Position numbers and translations under genes: made by a program. Below are positions 7,663-15,820 of a stretch of DNA of 64,000 nt, piece after piece (the first letter of the stretch is position 1; each line of letters begins with the position of its first letter). The notes beneath the pieces are model-generated. The model was not told the DNA's origin. It did no database searches and was given only the letters and a program-made list of their open reading frames with translations. The stretch is from the NCBI GenBank assembly GCA_965211995.1, contig OZ243040.1, positions 806,001 through 870,000 of the forward strand. Direction: 5' to 3'. This stretch comes from CAYFZO01 sp965211995. GTDB taxonomy: Bacteria > Pseudomonadota > Gammaproteobacteria > Poriferisulfidales > Oxydemutatoraceae.

Positions 7663-8991
7663 ATGAATTTACCCGCTACCAAGGCATTGTGGAAAGCCGT
7701 CAAATACCGGGTGGCGCGATTTATCGAGAGAGGGATGGCCGTCAAACGCCGGGCGGCCGGTTTTCTTGAAGACAAGAAAATACAACATCTGGAATTTCCC
7801 CGCGCTGCGGCTTATATGGAAACAATGGGCTTTGTCGAGCCGTGGGATTCTTTTAGTTTTTTGTCCTATGAGGAAAGTTATTTACAGGCAGTGGAGCAGA
7901 TGATCGTCAACAAATTGCGCTTCCTTCAGTATGAGTTTTCTCAAGCAGAAAACGCCGGATATCTCCTGGTCACGGGAATTAACCCCGGGCTGGGATTTGG
8001 CTCTTATATGCACATCATAGAACGTACTCTCACGCTCGGATATTTGTACAACCGGACGGTCATCTATGATGATCGGAAGTTATCCTACGATTTTCCTTAT
8101 GCACCGGTGACAAATCTTTCAATCAACGACATGGATGGAATTCTTTCCGGGAGCCCCTGTTTCAACCATCTTCCGCAACGAGAAAAGGTCGTCTATTGGA
8201 GTTATGAGTCAAGATTTAATCGCCACTGTCGAAGGTGGGAGGCGAAGCACAGGAGAAGAATTGGCTTTTGCCATGTTTTAGAGAACCTGCCTGCAAAGCC
8301 TCTGTATGATTTGGGGCTGGTCATGGAAAAGTTCCTGAAGTTAAGGGAAGAATACAGCATCCATATCGAGGAGCGCAGGCGTGCGCTGGGAGGGGGAAGC
8401 CCCAGGATCGGGGTTCATATACGGCAGGGTGACGTCATGTTTAATCCTGATTCCAGCGTGCAGCGCCGCCGTTTTGCCGCCGACAGTTATATTCGGGTGG
8501 TCGAGCAGGTGGCGGCGGCCACCGGCGTCAAGACGGTGTTCGTCGCGACCGACTCGGAGGCCGCGCTGCGCCAACTCCCCAAGGACTCGGGGCTTGATTT
8601 TATTTATGACGATGAGGAGCGGCGGTATGACAACTTCCTTGCAAAGATGCTGCGTAAAGAGCCGTCGCTGAGAAAGCAGGAAACCCTGACGGCGATCAGG
8701 AACATTTATCTGCTGGCCGATTGCGACTGCGTCGTTTACAGCAACAGCGCGCTTGCCCGGTGTGCCCTGGGGCTTTCCTATTACCGCAACAAGCGGCTTA
8801 ACGCGGTCAGACTGGAGCAGCCCGGCCCGCCGGAGAGCGCCCGCGCGAAGCCCGCGTGCCTCAATGGGGTGAGTTTGGAAAACCCCGCGGATTGCCGCCT
8901 GGTCGTCAGAATAGTCCGTCGCGAAGAAAGGGATTCTCCCGCGCGCCGATGGAGCGGCGGCGTTCACCGTGCTGGCGCAAAAGCCATATGA
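7663..8991 (+). CDS. GT23-like fucosyltransferase, array 1 unit 1
   Basis: 442-residue protein with the catalytic core of the alpha-1,6-fucosyltransferase family (GT23: FUT8, NodZ), expected to use GDP-fucose. Motif I VHIRQGD is at 251-257, motif II TVFVATDSEA at 291-300 (FUT8 has VYLATDDPS), and motif III IYLLADCDCVVYSNSALAR at 348-366. The motif I arginine corresponds to the essential Arg365 of FUT8. The N-terminus is basic (WKAVKYRVARFIERGMAVKRR) with no signal peptide, suggesting a cytoplasmic or membrane-associated enzyme. The ATG at 7663 was chosen because it recurs in every unit. The TGA that ends units 2 and 3 is TGG here, so this one reads through and overlaps the next ATG as ATGA. 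The acceptor is unknown. Confidence 0.85.
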   Translation: MNLPATKALWKAVKYRVARFIERGMAVKRRAAGFLEDKKIQHLEFPRAAAYMETMGFVEPWDSFSFLSYEESYLQAVEQMIVNKLRFLQYEFSQAENAGYLLVTGINPGLGFGSYMHIIERTLTLGYLYNRTVIYDDRKLSYDFPYAPVTNLSINDMDGILSGSPCFNHLPQREKVVYWSYESRFNRHCRRWEAKHRRRIGFCHVLENLPAKPLYDLGLVMEKFLKLREEYSIHIEERRRALGGGSPRIGVHIRQGDVMFNPDSSVQRRRFAADSYIRVVEQVAAATGVKTVFVATDSEAALRQLPKDSGLDFIYDDEERRYDNFLAKMLRKEPSLRKQETLTAIRNIYLLADCDCVVYSNSALARCALGLSYYRNKRLNAVRLEQPGPPESARAKPACLNGVSLENPADCRLVVRIVRREERDSPARRWSGGVHRAGAKAI

Positions 8992-10280
8992 ATTTACCTG
9001 ATACAAAGGCATTGTGGAAAGCCGCCAAATACCGGGTGGCGCGATTTATCGAGAGAGGGATGGCCGTCAAACGCCGGGCGGCCGATTTTCTTGAAGACAA
9101 GAAAATTCAATATCTGAAATTTCCCCGCGCTGCGGCTTATATGGAAACAATGGGCTTTGTCGAGTCGTGGAAGTTTTTCGATATTTTGTCCTATGAGGAA
9201 GGTTGTTTACTGGCGGTGGAACAGATGATCGTCAGCAAATTGCGCTTCCTTCAGTATGAGTTTTCTCAAGAGGAAAACGCCAGATATCTCCTGGTCACGG
9301 GAATTGGGCCCTGGATGGGGTTTGGCGCTTATATGAACATCATAGAACAGACTCTCACGCTCGGATATTTTTACAATCGGGCGGTCATCTATGATGATCG
9401 GGTTTTCTCCTACGATTTTCCTTATGCACCGGTGACAAATCTTTCAATCAACGACGTGGATGGAATCCTTTCCGGGAGCCCCTGTTTCAACTATCTTCCG
9501 CAACGGGAAAAAGTCGTCTATTGGGGTTTCAAGTCAAGGCTTAATCGCCACTATCGAATGTGGCAGGCGAAGCACGAGAGAAGAATTGGCTTTTGCCATG
9601 TTTTAGAGAACCTGCCTGTAAAGCATCTGTATAATTTGGGGCTGGTCATGGAAAAGTTCCTGAAGTTAAAGGAAGAATACAGCATCCATATTGAGGAGCG
9701 CAGGCGTGCGCTGGGAGGGACAGTCCCCAGGATCGGGGTTCATATACGGCAGGGTGAGCTGAGATCAAAATCTGATCCACGAGATGGGCAACACCGCTGT
9801 TTTGCCGCCGACAGTTATATCCGGGTGGTCGAGCAGGTGGCGGCGGCCACCGGCGTCAAGACGGTGTTCGTCGCGACCGACTCGGAAGCCGCGCTGCGCC
9901 AACTCCCCAAGGACTCGGGGCTTGATTTTATTTATGACGATGAGGAGCGGCGGTATGACAACTCCAATGCAGAGATGCTGGATAAAGAGCCGTCGCTGAG
10001 AAAGCAGGAAACCCTGACGGCGATCAGGAACATGTATCTGCTGGCCGATTGCGACTACCTCGTTTACAGCGACAGCGCGCTCGCCCGGTGTGCCCTGGGG
10101 CTTTCCTATTACCGCAACAAGCGGCTTAACGCGATCAAGTTGAATCAGCCCGGCCCGCCGGAGAGCGCCCGCGCGAAGCCCGCGTGCCTCAATGGGGTGA
10201 GTTTGGAAAACCCCGCGGATTGCCGCCTGGCCGTCAGAATAATTCGTCGCAAAAAAAAGGATTCTCCCACGCGCCGGTGA
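8988..10280 (+). CDS. GT23-like fucosyltransferase, array 1 unit 2
   Basis: 430-residue tandem copy of unit 1 with the same three GT23 motifs and matching length from residue 1 to the DSPTRR C-terminus. The ATG overlaps the unit 1 stop (ATGA), so translation is probably coupled. Compared with its neighbours it is distinctive in short blocks: ESWKFFDILSYEEGCLLAV, GFKSRLNRHYRMWQAKHE, and especially the segment right after motif I (GELRSKSDPRDGQHRC instead of GDVMFNPD...), where the usual Asp after Gly is Glu. The rest is nearly identical. Such clustered differences suggest altered acceptor recognition rather than random drift. Function is inferred from the GT23 motifs only. Confidence 0.85.
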   Translation: MNLPDTKALWKAAKYRVARFIERGMAVKRRAADFLEDKKIQYLKFPRAAAYMETMGFVESWKFFDILSYEEGCLLAVEQMIVSKLRFLQYEFSQEENARYLLVTGIGPWMGFGAYMNIIEQTLTLGYFYNRAVIYDDRVFSYDFPYAPVTNLSINDVDGILSGSPCFNYLPQREKVVYWGFKSRLNRHYRMWQAKHERRIGFCHVLENLPVKHLYNLGLVMEKFLKLKEEYSIHIEERRRALGGTVPRIGVHIRQGELRSKSDPRDGQHRCFAADSYIRVVEQVAAATGVKTVFVATDSEAALRQLPKDSGLDFIYDDEERRYDNSNAEMLDKEPSLRKQETLTAIRNMYLLADCDYLVYSDSALARCALGLSYYRNKRLNAIKLNQPGPPESARAKPACLNGVSLENPADCRLAVRIIRRKKKDSPTRR

Positions 10281-10315
10281 AGCGGCGGCGTTCACCGCGC
10301 CGGCGCAAAAGCGAT

Positions 10316-11563
10316 ATGAATTTACCCGCTGCCAAGGCATTGTGGAAAGTCGTCAAACGCCGGGCGGTCGGTTTTCTTGAAGACAAGAAAATTCAATATC
10401 TGAAATTTCCCCGCGCTGCGGCTTATATGGAAACAATGGGCTTTGTCGAGCCGTGGGATTCTTTTAGTTTTTTGTCCTATGAGGAAAGTTATTTACAGGC
10501 GGCGGAGCAGATGATCGTCAGCAAATTGCGCTTCCTTCAGTATGAGTTTTCTCAAGAAGAAAACGCCGGATATCTCCTGGTCACGAGAATTAGGCCTTGG
10601 CTGGGGTTTGGCGCTTATATGCTCATCATAGAACAGACTCTCACGCTCGGATATTTGTACAACCGGACGGTCATCTATGATAACCGGGGGTTACCCTACG
10701 ATTTTCCTTATGCACCGGTGACAAATCTTTCAATCAACGACGTGGATGGAATCCTTTCCGGGAGCCCCTGTTTCAACTATCTTCCGCAACGGGAAAAGGT
10801 CGTCTATTGGAGTTATAGGTCAAGATTTGATCGCCACTATCGAATGTGGCAGATGCAGCACAGGAGAAGGATTGGCTTTTGCCATGTTTTAGAGAACCTG
10901 CCTGCAAAGCCTCTGTATGATTTGGGGCTGGTCATGGAAAAGTTCCTGAAGTTAAAGGAAGAATACAGCATCCATATCGAGGAGCGCAGGCGTGCGCTGG
11001 GAGGGGGAAGCCCCAGGATCGGGGTTCATATACGGCAGGGTGACGTCATGTTCAATCCTGATTACCACATGCAGCGCCGCCGTTTTGCCGCCGACAGTTA
11101 TATCCGGGTGGTCGAGCAGGTGGCGGCGGCCACCGGCGTCAAGACGGTGTTCGTCGCGACCGACTCGGAGGCCGCGCTGCGCCAACTCCCCAAGGACTCG
11201 GGGCTTGATTTTGTTTATGACGATAAGGAGCGGCGGTATGACAACTTCCTTGCAGGGATGCTGCGTAAAGAGCCGTCGCTGAGAAAGCAGGAAACCCTGA
11301 CGGCGATCAAGAACATTTATCTGCTGGCCGATTGCGACTACCTCGTTTACAGCGGCAGCGCATTCGCCTGGTGTGCCCTGGGGCTTTCCTATTACCGCAA
11401 CAAGCGGCTTAACGCGGTCATGCTGGAGCAGCCCGGCCCGCCGGAGAGCGCCCGCGCGAAGCCCGCGTGCCTCAATGGGGTGAATTTGGAAAACCCCGCG
11501 GATTGCCGCCTGGCCGTCAGAATAATCCGTCGCAAAGAAAAGGATTCTCCCGCACGCCGGTGA
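10316..11563 (+). CDS. GT23-like fucosyltransferase, array 1 unit 3
   Basis: 415-residue tandem copy. It lacks 15 residues (45 bp, in frame) near the N-terminus: WKVVKRRAVGF replaces the longer YRVARFIERGMAVKRR block of units 1 and 2. Motif I VHIRQGD, motif II TVFVATDSEA and motif III (IYLLADCDYLVYSGSAFAW) are present, with some change in motif III. The block after motif I (GDVMFNPDYHMQRRR) resembles unit 1. It starts 35 bp after the stop of unit 2 and stops at the ancestral TGA after DSPARR. The base composition of all three units is clearly more AT-rich than neighbouring mdh. Confidence 0.85.
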   Translation: MNLPAAKALWKVVKRRAVGFLEDKKIQYLKFPRAAAYMETMGFVEPWDSFSFLSYEESYLQAAEQMIVSKLRFLQYEFSQEENAGYLLVTRIRPWLGFGAYMLIIEQTLTLGYLYNRTVIYDNRGLPYDFPYAPVTNLSINDVDGILSGSPCFNYLPQREKVVYWSYRSRFDRHYRMWQMQHRRRIGFCHVLENLPAKPLYDLGLVMEKFLKLKEEYSIHIEERRRALGGGSPRIGVHIRQGDVMFNPDYHMQRRRFAADSYIRVVEQVAAATGVKTVFVATDSEAALRQLPKDSGLDFVYDDKERRYDNFLAGMLRKEPSLRKQETLTAIKNIYLLADCDYLVYSGSAFAWCALGLSYYRNKRLNAVMLEQPGPPESARAKPACLNGVNLENPADCRLAVRIIRRKEKDSPARR

Positions 11564-11598
11564 AGCGGCGGCGTTCACCGCGCCGGCACAAGAGTGAT

Positions 11599-11685
11599 AT
11601 GAATTTACCCGCTCCCAAGTCATTGTGGAAAGCCGCCCAATACCGGGTGGCGCGATTTATCGAGAGACGGACGGCATATAATTGA
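11599..11685 (+). pseudogene. 5' fragment of a fourth GT23 unit
   Basis: An ATG and 24 codons match the start of units 1-3 (MNLPAPKSLWKAAQYRVARF...). Homology ends at about 11671, where the right 56-bp repeat begins, and the frame closes at TGA 11683-11685 after 28 residues. It is a truncated array unit and cannot encode a transferase. With the left tail remnant it makes up one unit split between the two ends of the array. Confidence 0.85.
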
Positions 11686-11727
11686 CGGCGGAATGTCTGC
11701 GCCGCTGATTATAAAAGGCCTCAACCT
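11672..11727 (+). repeat. 56-bp direct repeat, right copy; sulfotransferase leader
   Basis: Matches 7503-7558 with three mismatches. The TATAAT (within GCATATAATTGACG) is a candidate -10 for the sulfotransferase gene, whose ATG is 27 bp beyond the repeat. Recombination between the two copies would remove the entire 4.2-kb array and leave one leader in front of the sulfotransferase. Confidence 0.9.
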
Positions 11728-11754
11728 GCTCGAACACCGACACAATGCCCCGTT

Positions 11755-12741
11755 ATGACGCACAGCCCCCTAACCCGCTGGCCGCAGGCGCCCGCAGACT
11801 CCGACCCCCGGCGGCGACCGGTGCTCGTTTTCAGTCATCTGCCCAAAGCCGGCGGTTCTACACTTTCACAGATCATTAGGCACAAAGTTGGCGGGCGTTC
11901 ATATTGCTTCTATGAGGTCTTGTTTGCTTGGCTTAATCTAGAAAAAGAGAAAAGGTTTCTGCGTCGTTTTTTGACTTTGCCGCCACGGGAAAGGGACCGG
12001 TTCGACACCTTGATCGGGCATATGCCGACGGGCATTCATCGCATCCTGGCGCGCCCGTGCGCCTACATTACGCTGCTCCGTGACCCTTTGGAACGGTTGA
12101 TTTCACAGTATTATCACGCAGCGCTTCGTGAATGGAATTATTCTTATGCGGCAATCGCAAGCGGGGAATTGAGTCTGGAGAAGTACTTGAAAGAAAAGTC
12201 TCGCAATTACATGACCAAACGGATCCTGGGTTTTGATCTGTTCGATGAAGCATGGGATTGGCGGCGGTTGGATGAGATCAAAGCCTCCGGGATGGAAATG
12301 CGGGATGCTATTGACCGGGCTTGGCGCAAACCGGTCACGCCCGCAATGCTGGAGCAGGCGAAAACCAAACTGCGCGAGCAGTTCATGCTGGTCGGCGTAA
12401 CCGAAAGATTCAACGATTTCGTCTTTCTTCTGGCCCGGGAATTGGGCTGGGCACCCGCGCCGCACTACCGATTGAAAAACATCTCACCTCTGCGGCCGCG
12501 CGCGCTGCGGCCGGCGCCGGAAGTGATCGCACAATTTCGGGAGCACAACCGCATGGATATCGCGCTTTACGCTTACGCCAAGCAATTGTTCGAGCGGCGC
12601 TGGGCCGAACTCGGCGCAGTGGAGAAATCATGCGCGCGTTCTTACCGCTTCAAGCAGTTTTGCTATCAGAAACTTCACGCTCAAAAAGTGCCCGAAAAAG
12701 GCCCCCCGTGCGTCAGACTGCGACGCCGTCCCACTCGGTAA
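11755..12741 (+). CDS. PAPS-dependent sulfotransferase family protein
   Basis: 328-residue member of the carbohydrate sulfotransferase superfamily (Sulfotransfer_2-like, related to heparan sulfate O-sulfotransferases). The 5'-phosphosulfate loop is SHLPKAGGSTL at about residues 27-37, with the lysine that contacts PAPS. The 3'-phosphate-binding motif is LLRDPLERLISQYYH near 107-121. No signal peptide or clear transmembrane anchor is visible, so it probably acts in the cytoplasm on an activated glycan or lipid-linked precursor. It directly follows the GT23 array and shares its leader repeat, so sulfation of the fucosylated glycan is a reasonable inference. The last 29 bp overlap the 3' end of the convergent hydrolase gene. 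Confidence 0.85.
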   Translation: MTHSPLTRWPQAPADSDPRRRPVLVFSHLPKAGGSTLSQIIRHKVGGRSYCFYEVLFAWLNLEKEKRFLRRFLTLPPRERDRFDTLIGHMPTGIHRILARPCAYITLLRDPLERLISQYYHAALREWNYSYAAIASGELSLEKYLKEKSRNYMTKRILGFDLFDEAWDWRRLDEIKASGMEMRDAIDRAWRKPVTPAMLEQAKTKLREQFMLVGVTERFNDFVFLLARELGWAPAPHYRLKNISPLRPRALRPAPEVIAQFREHNRMDIALYAYAKQLFERRWAELGAVEKSCARSYRFKQFCYQKLHAQKVPEKGPPCVRLRRRPTR

Positions 12742-13576
12742 TGAAATCGTCGAGGTTCTCCGCGACCGCGTCGGGGCGGTCTTCCGGCACGTAATGCCCG
12801 GCGCGTTCGATGAATTCGAGCCGCACCGGCCCTTTGATTTTCTGCTTGATCCGCACCGCGGCCGCCCGCGGCATCCACGCATCGTGCAGCGCCCAGCAGA
12901 CCAGCGTCGGACAAGTGATGCCGTTGTAGTCGAGCGACAGCGTCTCCTCGTTGGTCGGTTCCGAACAGATCTTGACCAGCGACTTGAAGCCGGTCAGCCC
13001 CGGCCCCCTCGCCCAAAACCGCAGATAGTTCTGCTTTACGTTCTTGTCGGTGAACGCGATCTTGTCGAAACTGCCGGTCCTCATCAGCCCCGCGAAGCCC
13101 GCCGCCGCCTGCTGCATCGCCCCTTGCAGCACCTCGTCGGAGGCTCCGACCAAGCCGTTGAACGCCTCGACCTCGAGCACCGGCCAGTAGTCAAAACTCA
13201 CCGGATTGATCAGCGCCAAACGGTGCAAGTGCCCGCAGTACTTCGACGCCATGATCTGCGCTGCGCCGCCGCCGTGATCGTGTCCGACCAGGATCACCTT
13301 GCCTTTCAAGTCCAGCGCCTCGATCACGGCTCGGATCGCCTCGGCCTGATTGCTCAGCGTGTGCTTGAAACCGTCGAGCGGCATATCGGACTCGCCGTAG
13401 CCGATCATGTCCATCGCGTAGGTCGTGTAGCGATCCTCCAACAGCGCCTGCACGTGCCGCCACAGTCGGGCGTTCGTCGGTATTCCGTGCACCAGCAGCA
13501 ACGAAACCTCGCCGTCGCCCTGCTTTGCAACGTTGACGCCGAGTTCGAGGCCGTCAAGATTGATCTTTACTTCCAT
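12713..13576 (-). CDS. Alpha/beta hydrolase, haloalkane dehalogenase/epoxide hydrolase type
   Basis: 287-residue alpha/beta-hydrolase. The oxyanion motif HGIPT is near residues 30-34. The nucleophile elbow GHDHGGG near 99 carries Asp, not Ser, as in haloalkane and fluoroacetate dehalogenases and epoxide hydrolases. The catalytic His lies in GHYVPED near 265, with an acid in the WALHDAWMP region. There is no signal peptide, so it is cytoplasmic. The substrate cannot be assigned. It overlaps the DUF1249 gene by 23 bp upstream and the convergent sulfotransferase gene at its 3' end. Confidence 0.85.
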   Translation of the reverse strand: MEVKINLDGLELGVNVAKQGDGEVSLLLVHGIPTNARLWRHVQALLEDRYTTYAMDMIGYGESDMPLDGFKHTLSNQAEAIRAVIEALDLKGKVILVGHDHGGGAAQIMASKYCGHLHRLALINPVSFDYWPVLEVEAFNGLVGASDEVLQGAMQQAAAGFAGLMRTGSFDKIAFTDKNVKQNYLRFWARGPGLTGFKSLVKICSEPTNEETLSLDYNGITCPTLVCWALHDAWMPRAAAVRIKQKIKGPVRLEFIERAGHYVPEDRPDAVAENLDDFITEWDGVAV

Positions 13577-14075
13577 GGCTGTATTCCTCCGGGTTTTTCC
13601 CTGTCGTTGCCGCGCCGGGCGCCGGACCGCTACGCCGGATCAGGCGCGCGCCGCGGCGGCTGAACAGCGTCAGCACGCCGTTCAAAAACTTGTTGAGAGA
13701 CCATCTGACTGCGATTGCGTCGGCCGCGGCGGTGCGCAAAGGCCGTGCGGGACGGAACAACTCGGCCTGACGCGCGTCGTGATAGACGCGGATCTTCAGC
13801 CGCACCGGCTGCGCCAGCGGGCGGCGCCGGCGGTCGAGCAAGCTGTAGCTCAGCAGCACGGTCGTGGTGTAAGGCCCCCGCTCGAGCAGCGAGGATTCAA
13901 GGCGGTAGCGCCGGTCGCGGCAGTCCACTGCGTGCACCGCGCCGGGGTCATGGTCGTCAAACAACTGTTTGAGCAGGATGTAATTACATTCGTAGAGTTC
14001 CATCAAACCCGCGAACGTCGCGGGACGCATCGGTGGAATCACCCGCGCGTGGGCGTATGGATGGATCATTTGCAT
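13554..14075 (-). CDS. DUF1249 family protein (YqiB-like)
   Basis: 173-residue protein with the DUF1249 pattern: an N-terminal FAGLMELYECNYILLKQLF block and a basic, aromatic middle with paired arginines (RYRLESSLLERGPYTTTV, VRLKIRVYHDARQAEL). E. coli YqiB is about 140 residues; this one has an arginine-rich C-terminal extension. Biochemical role is unknown. It overlaps the following hydrolase gene by 23 bp and lies 12 bp after cptA, so it belongs to the same transcription unit as sdhE-cptA. Confidence 0.8.
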   Translation of the reverse strand: MQMIHPYAHARVIPPMRPATFAGLMELYECNYILLKQLFDDHDPGAVHAVDCRDRRYRLESSLLERGPYTTTVLLSYSLLDRRRRPLAQPVRLKIRVYHDARQAELFRPARPLRTAAADAIAVRWSLNKFLNGVLTLFSRRGARLIRRSGPAPGAATTGKNPEEYSHGSKDQS

Positions 14076-14087
14076 TGGACTACCGCT

Positions 14088-14606
14088 CTACGGCGCATAA
14101 TACGACTTTTGAGCGCCACCGGCAGTACGCAGGCGCCCCCACAACCTGACGCTCAGCGGAGCCCGATAAGGCGCGGCCTTTGCTTGCAGCAGGTATTTGC
14201 GCAGTCGCCTGAATGCATCGGCGCGGCAGAGGCCGGGCAGGATAAACACCGCCACAGTGCCGCCGTCCTCGAATTCCAGCGACAGTTCGGCGTAACCGAG
14301 CAACAGGCGCGGTACGCGGAAATCCCGCACCGCCTGTATGCGGCGGCGCCCGCCGCGGTCGCGGCAGACCGCCGACAAGCCGCCGTGCGGCTCAATCCGC
14401 AGCGCGCAGATCGCGGTGCCCGTTCGAGCGCCGCTTCTGAAACGACTGAGAAGCGGCAGCGCGGCGATGACCACCGCCGCGCAAGCGCCCGATTGCACCC
14501 AGGCCGGCAGCGCCAGCAACCACGGCAACCCCGCGAGCAGCGGGTAAAAGACGCCGAGCGCGATCGGCACGCGCGTTGCGTGCAACTCAATTTCCACAAT
14601 GGTCAC
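14088..14606 (-). CDS. cptA: CptA/YgfX-like membrane protein
   Basis: 172-residue protein with two N-terminal transmembrane helices (about residues 14-34 and 38-55) and a cytoplasmic basic domain, the layout of YgfX/CptA (about 135 aa in E. coli). In E. coli, ygfX sits directly after ygfY (sdhE) and has been reported both as a toxin-like inhibitor of cell shape proteins and as a partner of the flavinylation factor. The same gene order here, with the start overlapping sdhE by 20 bp, is the main support, since sequence conservation of this family is low. It is somewhat longer than usual at the C-terminus. Confidence 0.7.
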   Translation of the reverse strand: MTIVEIELHATRVPIALGVFYPLLAGLPWLLALPAWVQSGACAAVVIAALPLLSRFRSGARTGTAICALRIEPHGGLSAVCRDRGGRRRIQAVRDFRVPRLLLGYAELSLEFEDGGTVAVFILPGLCRADAFRRLRKYLLQAKAAPYRAPLSVRLWGRLRTAGGAQKSYYAP

Positions 14607-14844
14607 GGATCAAGCGCGCGATCTCGTCGGCGGTGTCGCCGCCGCTGGCTCTGCCGGTCAGGACGTCGTGCAGTTGGGGGTCGGGCAGTTGGAGCAGTGC
14701 CTCAAACGCACGACGGTGAGCCGCATCGGCGCCGTCGTAGTGGCGTTCGAGGTAATGCTGCGTCATGCGGTCGAGTTCGCGGGTGCCGCGGCGGCAGCGC
14801 CATGCGAGTTTTCTCTTCTTCTCTTGCGCAACCGCGGCGTTCAT
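14587..14844 (-). CDS. sdhE: FAD assembly factor SdhE
   Basis: 85-residue SdhE/YgfY protein that promotes covalent attachment of FAD to succinate dehydrogenase SdhA. The defining RGxxE motif is present as CRRGTRELD at about residues 17-25, followed by a helix bundle with ALLQLPDPQLHDVLTG, as in E. coli SdhE. It lies 182 bp downstream of sdhB on the same strand, so the maturation factor is encoded next to its client. It overlaps cptA by 20 bp. Confidence 0.93.
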   Translation of the reverse strand: MNAAVAQEKKRKLAWRCRRGTRELDRMTQHYLERHYDGADAAHRRAFEALLQLPDPQLHDVLTGRASGGDTADEIARLIRDHCGN

Positions 14845-15026
14845 TTTCTGTGTGTTGAATTTATTTTAATATATAATTAAATCAACGGATTATAACATAT
14901 ATCTCAATACCTGAATAACTCGATCAGGCGAGATGCGCACGGTTGCCGCCGCGCCGACGGCGGCCCGCGTCCGGCGGCCGCCTGGATTTCCGTCCGTGCT
15001 GACCCGTCTCGTCCGCGCGCCCGGCC
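14845..15026 (-). promoter_or_regulatory. AT-rich promoter region before sdhE
   Basis: The 182-bp gap between sdhB and sdhE holds an AT-rich block (about 14840-14915) in otherwise GC-rich DNA. On the minus strand it contains TATAAT (14889-14894). No strong -35 is visible 16-18 bp away. Next to sdhB there are GC-rich inverted repeats (GCCGCC...GGCGGC) without a T tract. Together these suggest that sdhE can be transcribed separately from sdhCDAB. Confidence 0.4.
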
Positions 15027-15806
15027 TCAAAGGCGGCGGCGGACGAGCAGTTGTTTGATCTCGGCGATGGCCTTGGCCGGGTTGAGGCCTTTGGGGCAGG
15101 CTTTGGCGCAGTTCATGATCGTGTGGCAGCGGTAGAGTTTGAACGGGTCTTCGAGTTCATCAAGGCGCTCCCCGGTCGCTTCGTCGCGGCTGTCGGCGAT
15201 CCAGCGGTAGGCTTGCAACAGCGCCGCCGGCCCGAGGTAGCGCTCGCCGTTCCACCAGTAACTCGGACAACTGGTCGAGCAGCACGCGCACAGAATGCAC
15301 TCCTCCAGCCCTTCGAGTTTGGCGCGGTCGTGCTTGGATTGCAGGCGCTCGGAGTCCGGCGGCGTCGCGCTGTGGGTGTGCAGCCACGGCTTGATCGAGG
15401 CGTACTGCGCGTAGAAGTGCGTCAGATCCGGCACCAGATCCTTGACCACTGCCATATGCGGCAGCGGGTAGATCTTGATATCGCCCTTGAGCGCGGTGAT
15501 GTTCCGGGTGCACGCGAGCGTGTTCGTGCCGTTGACGTTCATCGAGCAAGACCCGCAGATCCCCTCGCGGCACGAACGCCGGAACGTCAGGGTCGAATCA
15601 ATCTCGTTCTTGATCTTGATCAGCGCGTCGAGCACCATCGGCCCGCAACTTTTCAGGTGCACCTCGTAGGTATCGGTGCGCGGTCTTTCGCCGGTGTCCG
15701 GGTCGTAGCGGTAAACGATGAAGTTGCGCGTCTCGCCCGGGTGCGGACACTTGAACTTCCGCCCTTGTTTGACGATCGAAGCGGCCGGCAGAGTGAAATG
15801 TGCCAT
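15027..15806 (-). CDS. sdhB: Succinate dehydrogenase iron-sulfur subunit
   Basis: 259-residue subunit that carries electrons from SdhA flavin to quinone. The N-terminal plant-type [2Fe-2S] cysteines are in CREGICGSCSMNV and the following NTLACT; the C-terminal [4Fe-4S]/[3Fe-4S] ligands are in CILCACCSTSCPSYWW and CHTIMNCAKACPKGLNP. The ATG at 15806 (MAHFTLPAAS) fits the family and leaves a 14-bp gap after sdhA; a longer upstream frame overlaps sdhA and is not SdhB-like. Last gene of sdhCDAB. Confidence 0.96.
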   Translation of the reverse strand: MAHFTLPAASIVKQGRKFKCPHPGETRNFIVYRYDPDTGERPRTDTYEVHLKSCGPMVLDALIKIKNEIDSTLTFRRSCREGICGSCSMNVNGTNTLACTRNITALKGDIKIYPLPHMAVVKDLVPDLTHFYAQYASIKPWLHTHSATPPDSERLQSKHDRAKLEGLEECILCACCSTSCPSYWWNGERYLGPAALLQAYRWIADSRDEATGERLDELEDPFKLYRCHTIMNCAKACPKGLNPAKAIAEIKQLLVRRRL

Positions 15807-15820
15807 CGCGGTGTCCTGTC

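Noticed and set aside
7503..11727. Array 1 as an insertion sequence or composite transposon
   Set aside because: The bordering repeats are direct, lack terminal inverted repeats, and no transposase is encoded; duplication by recombination explains the structure better.
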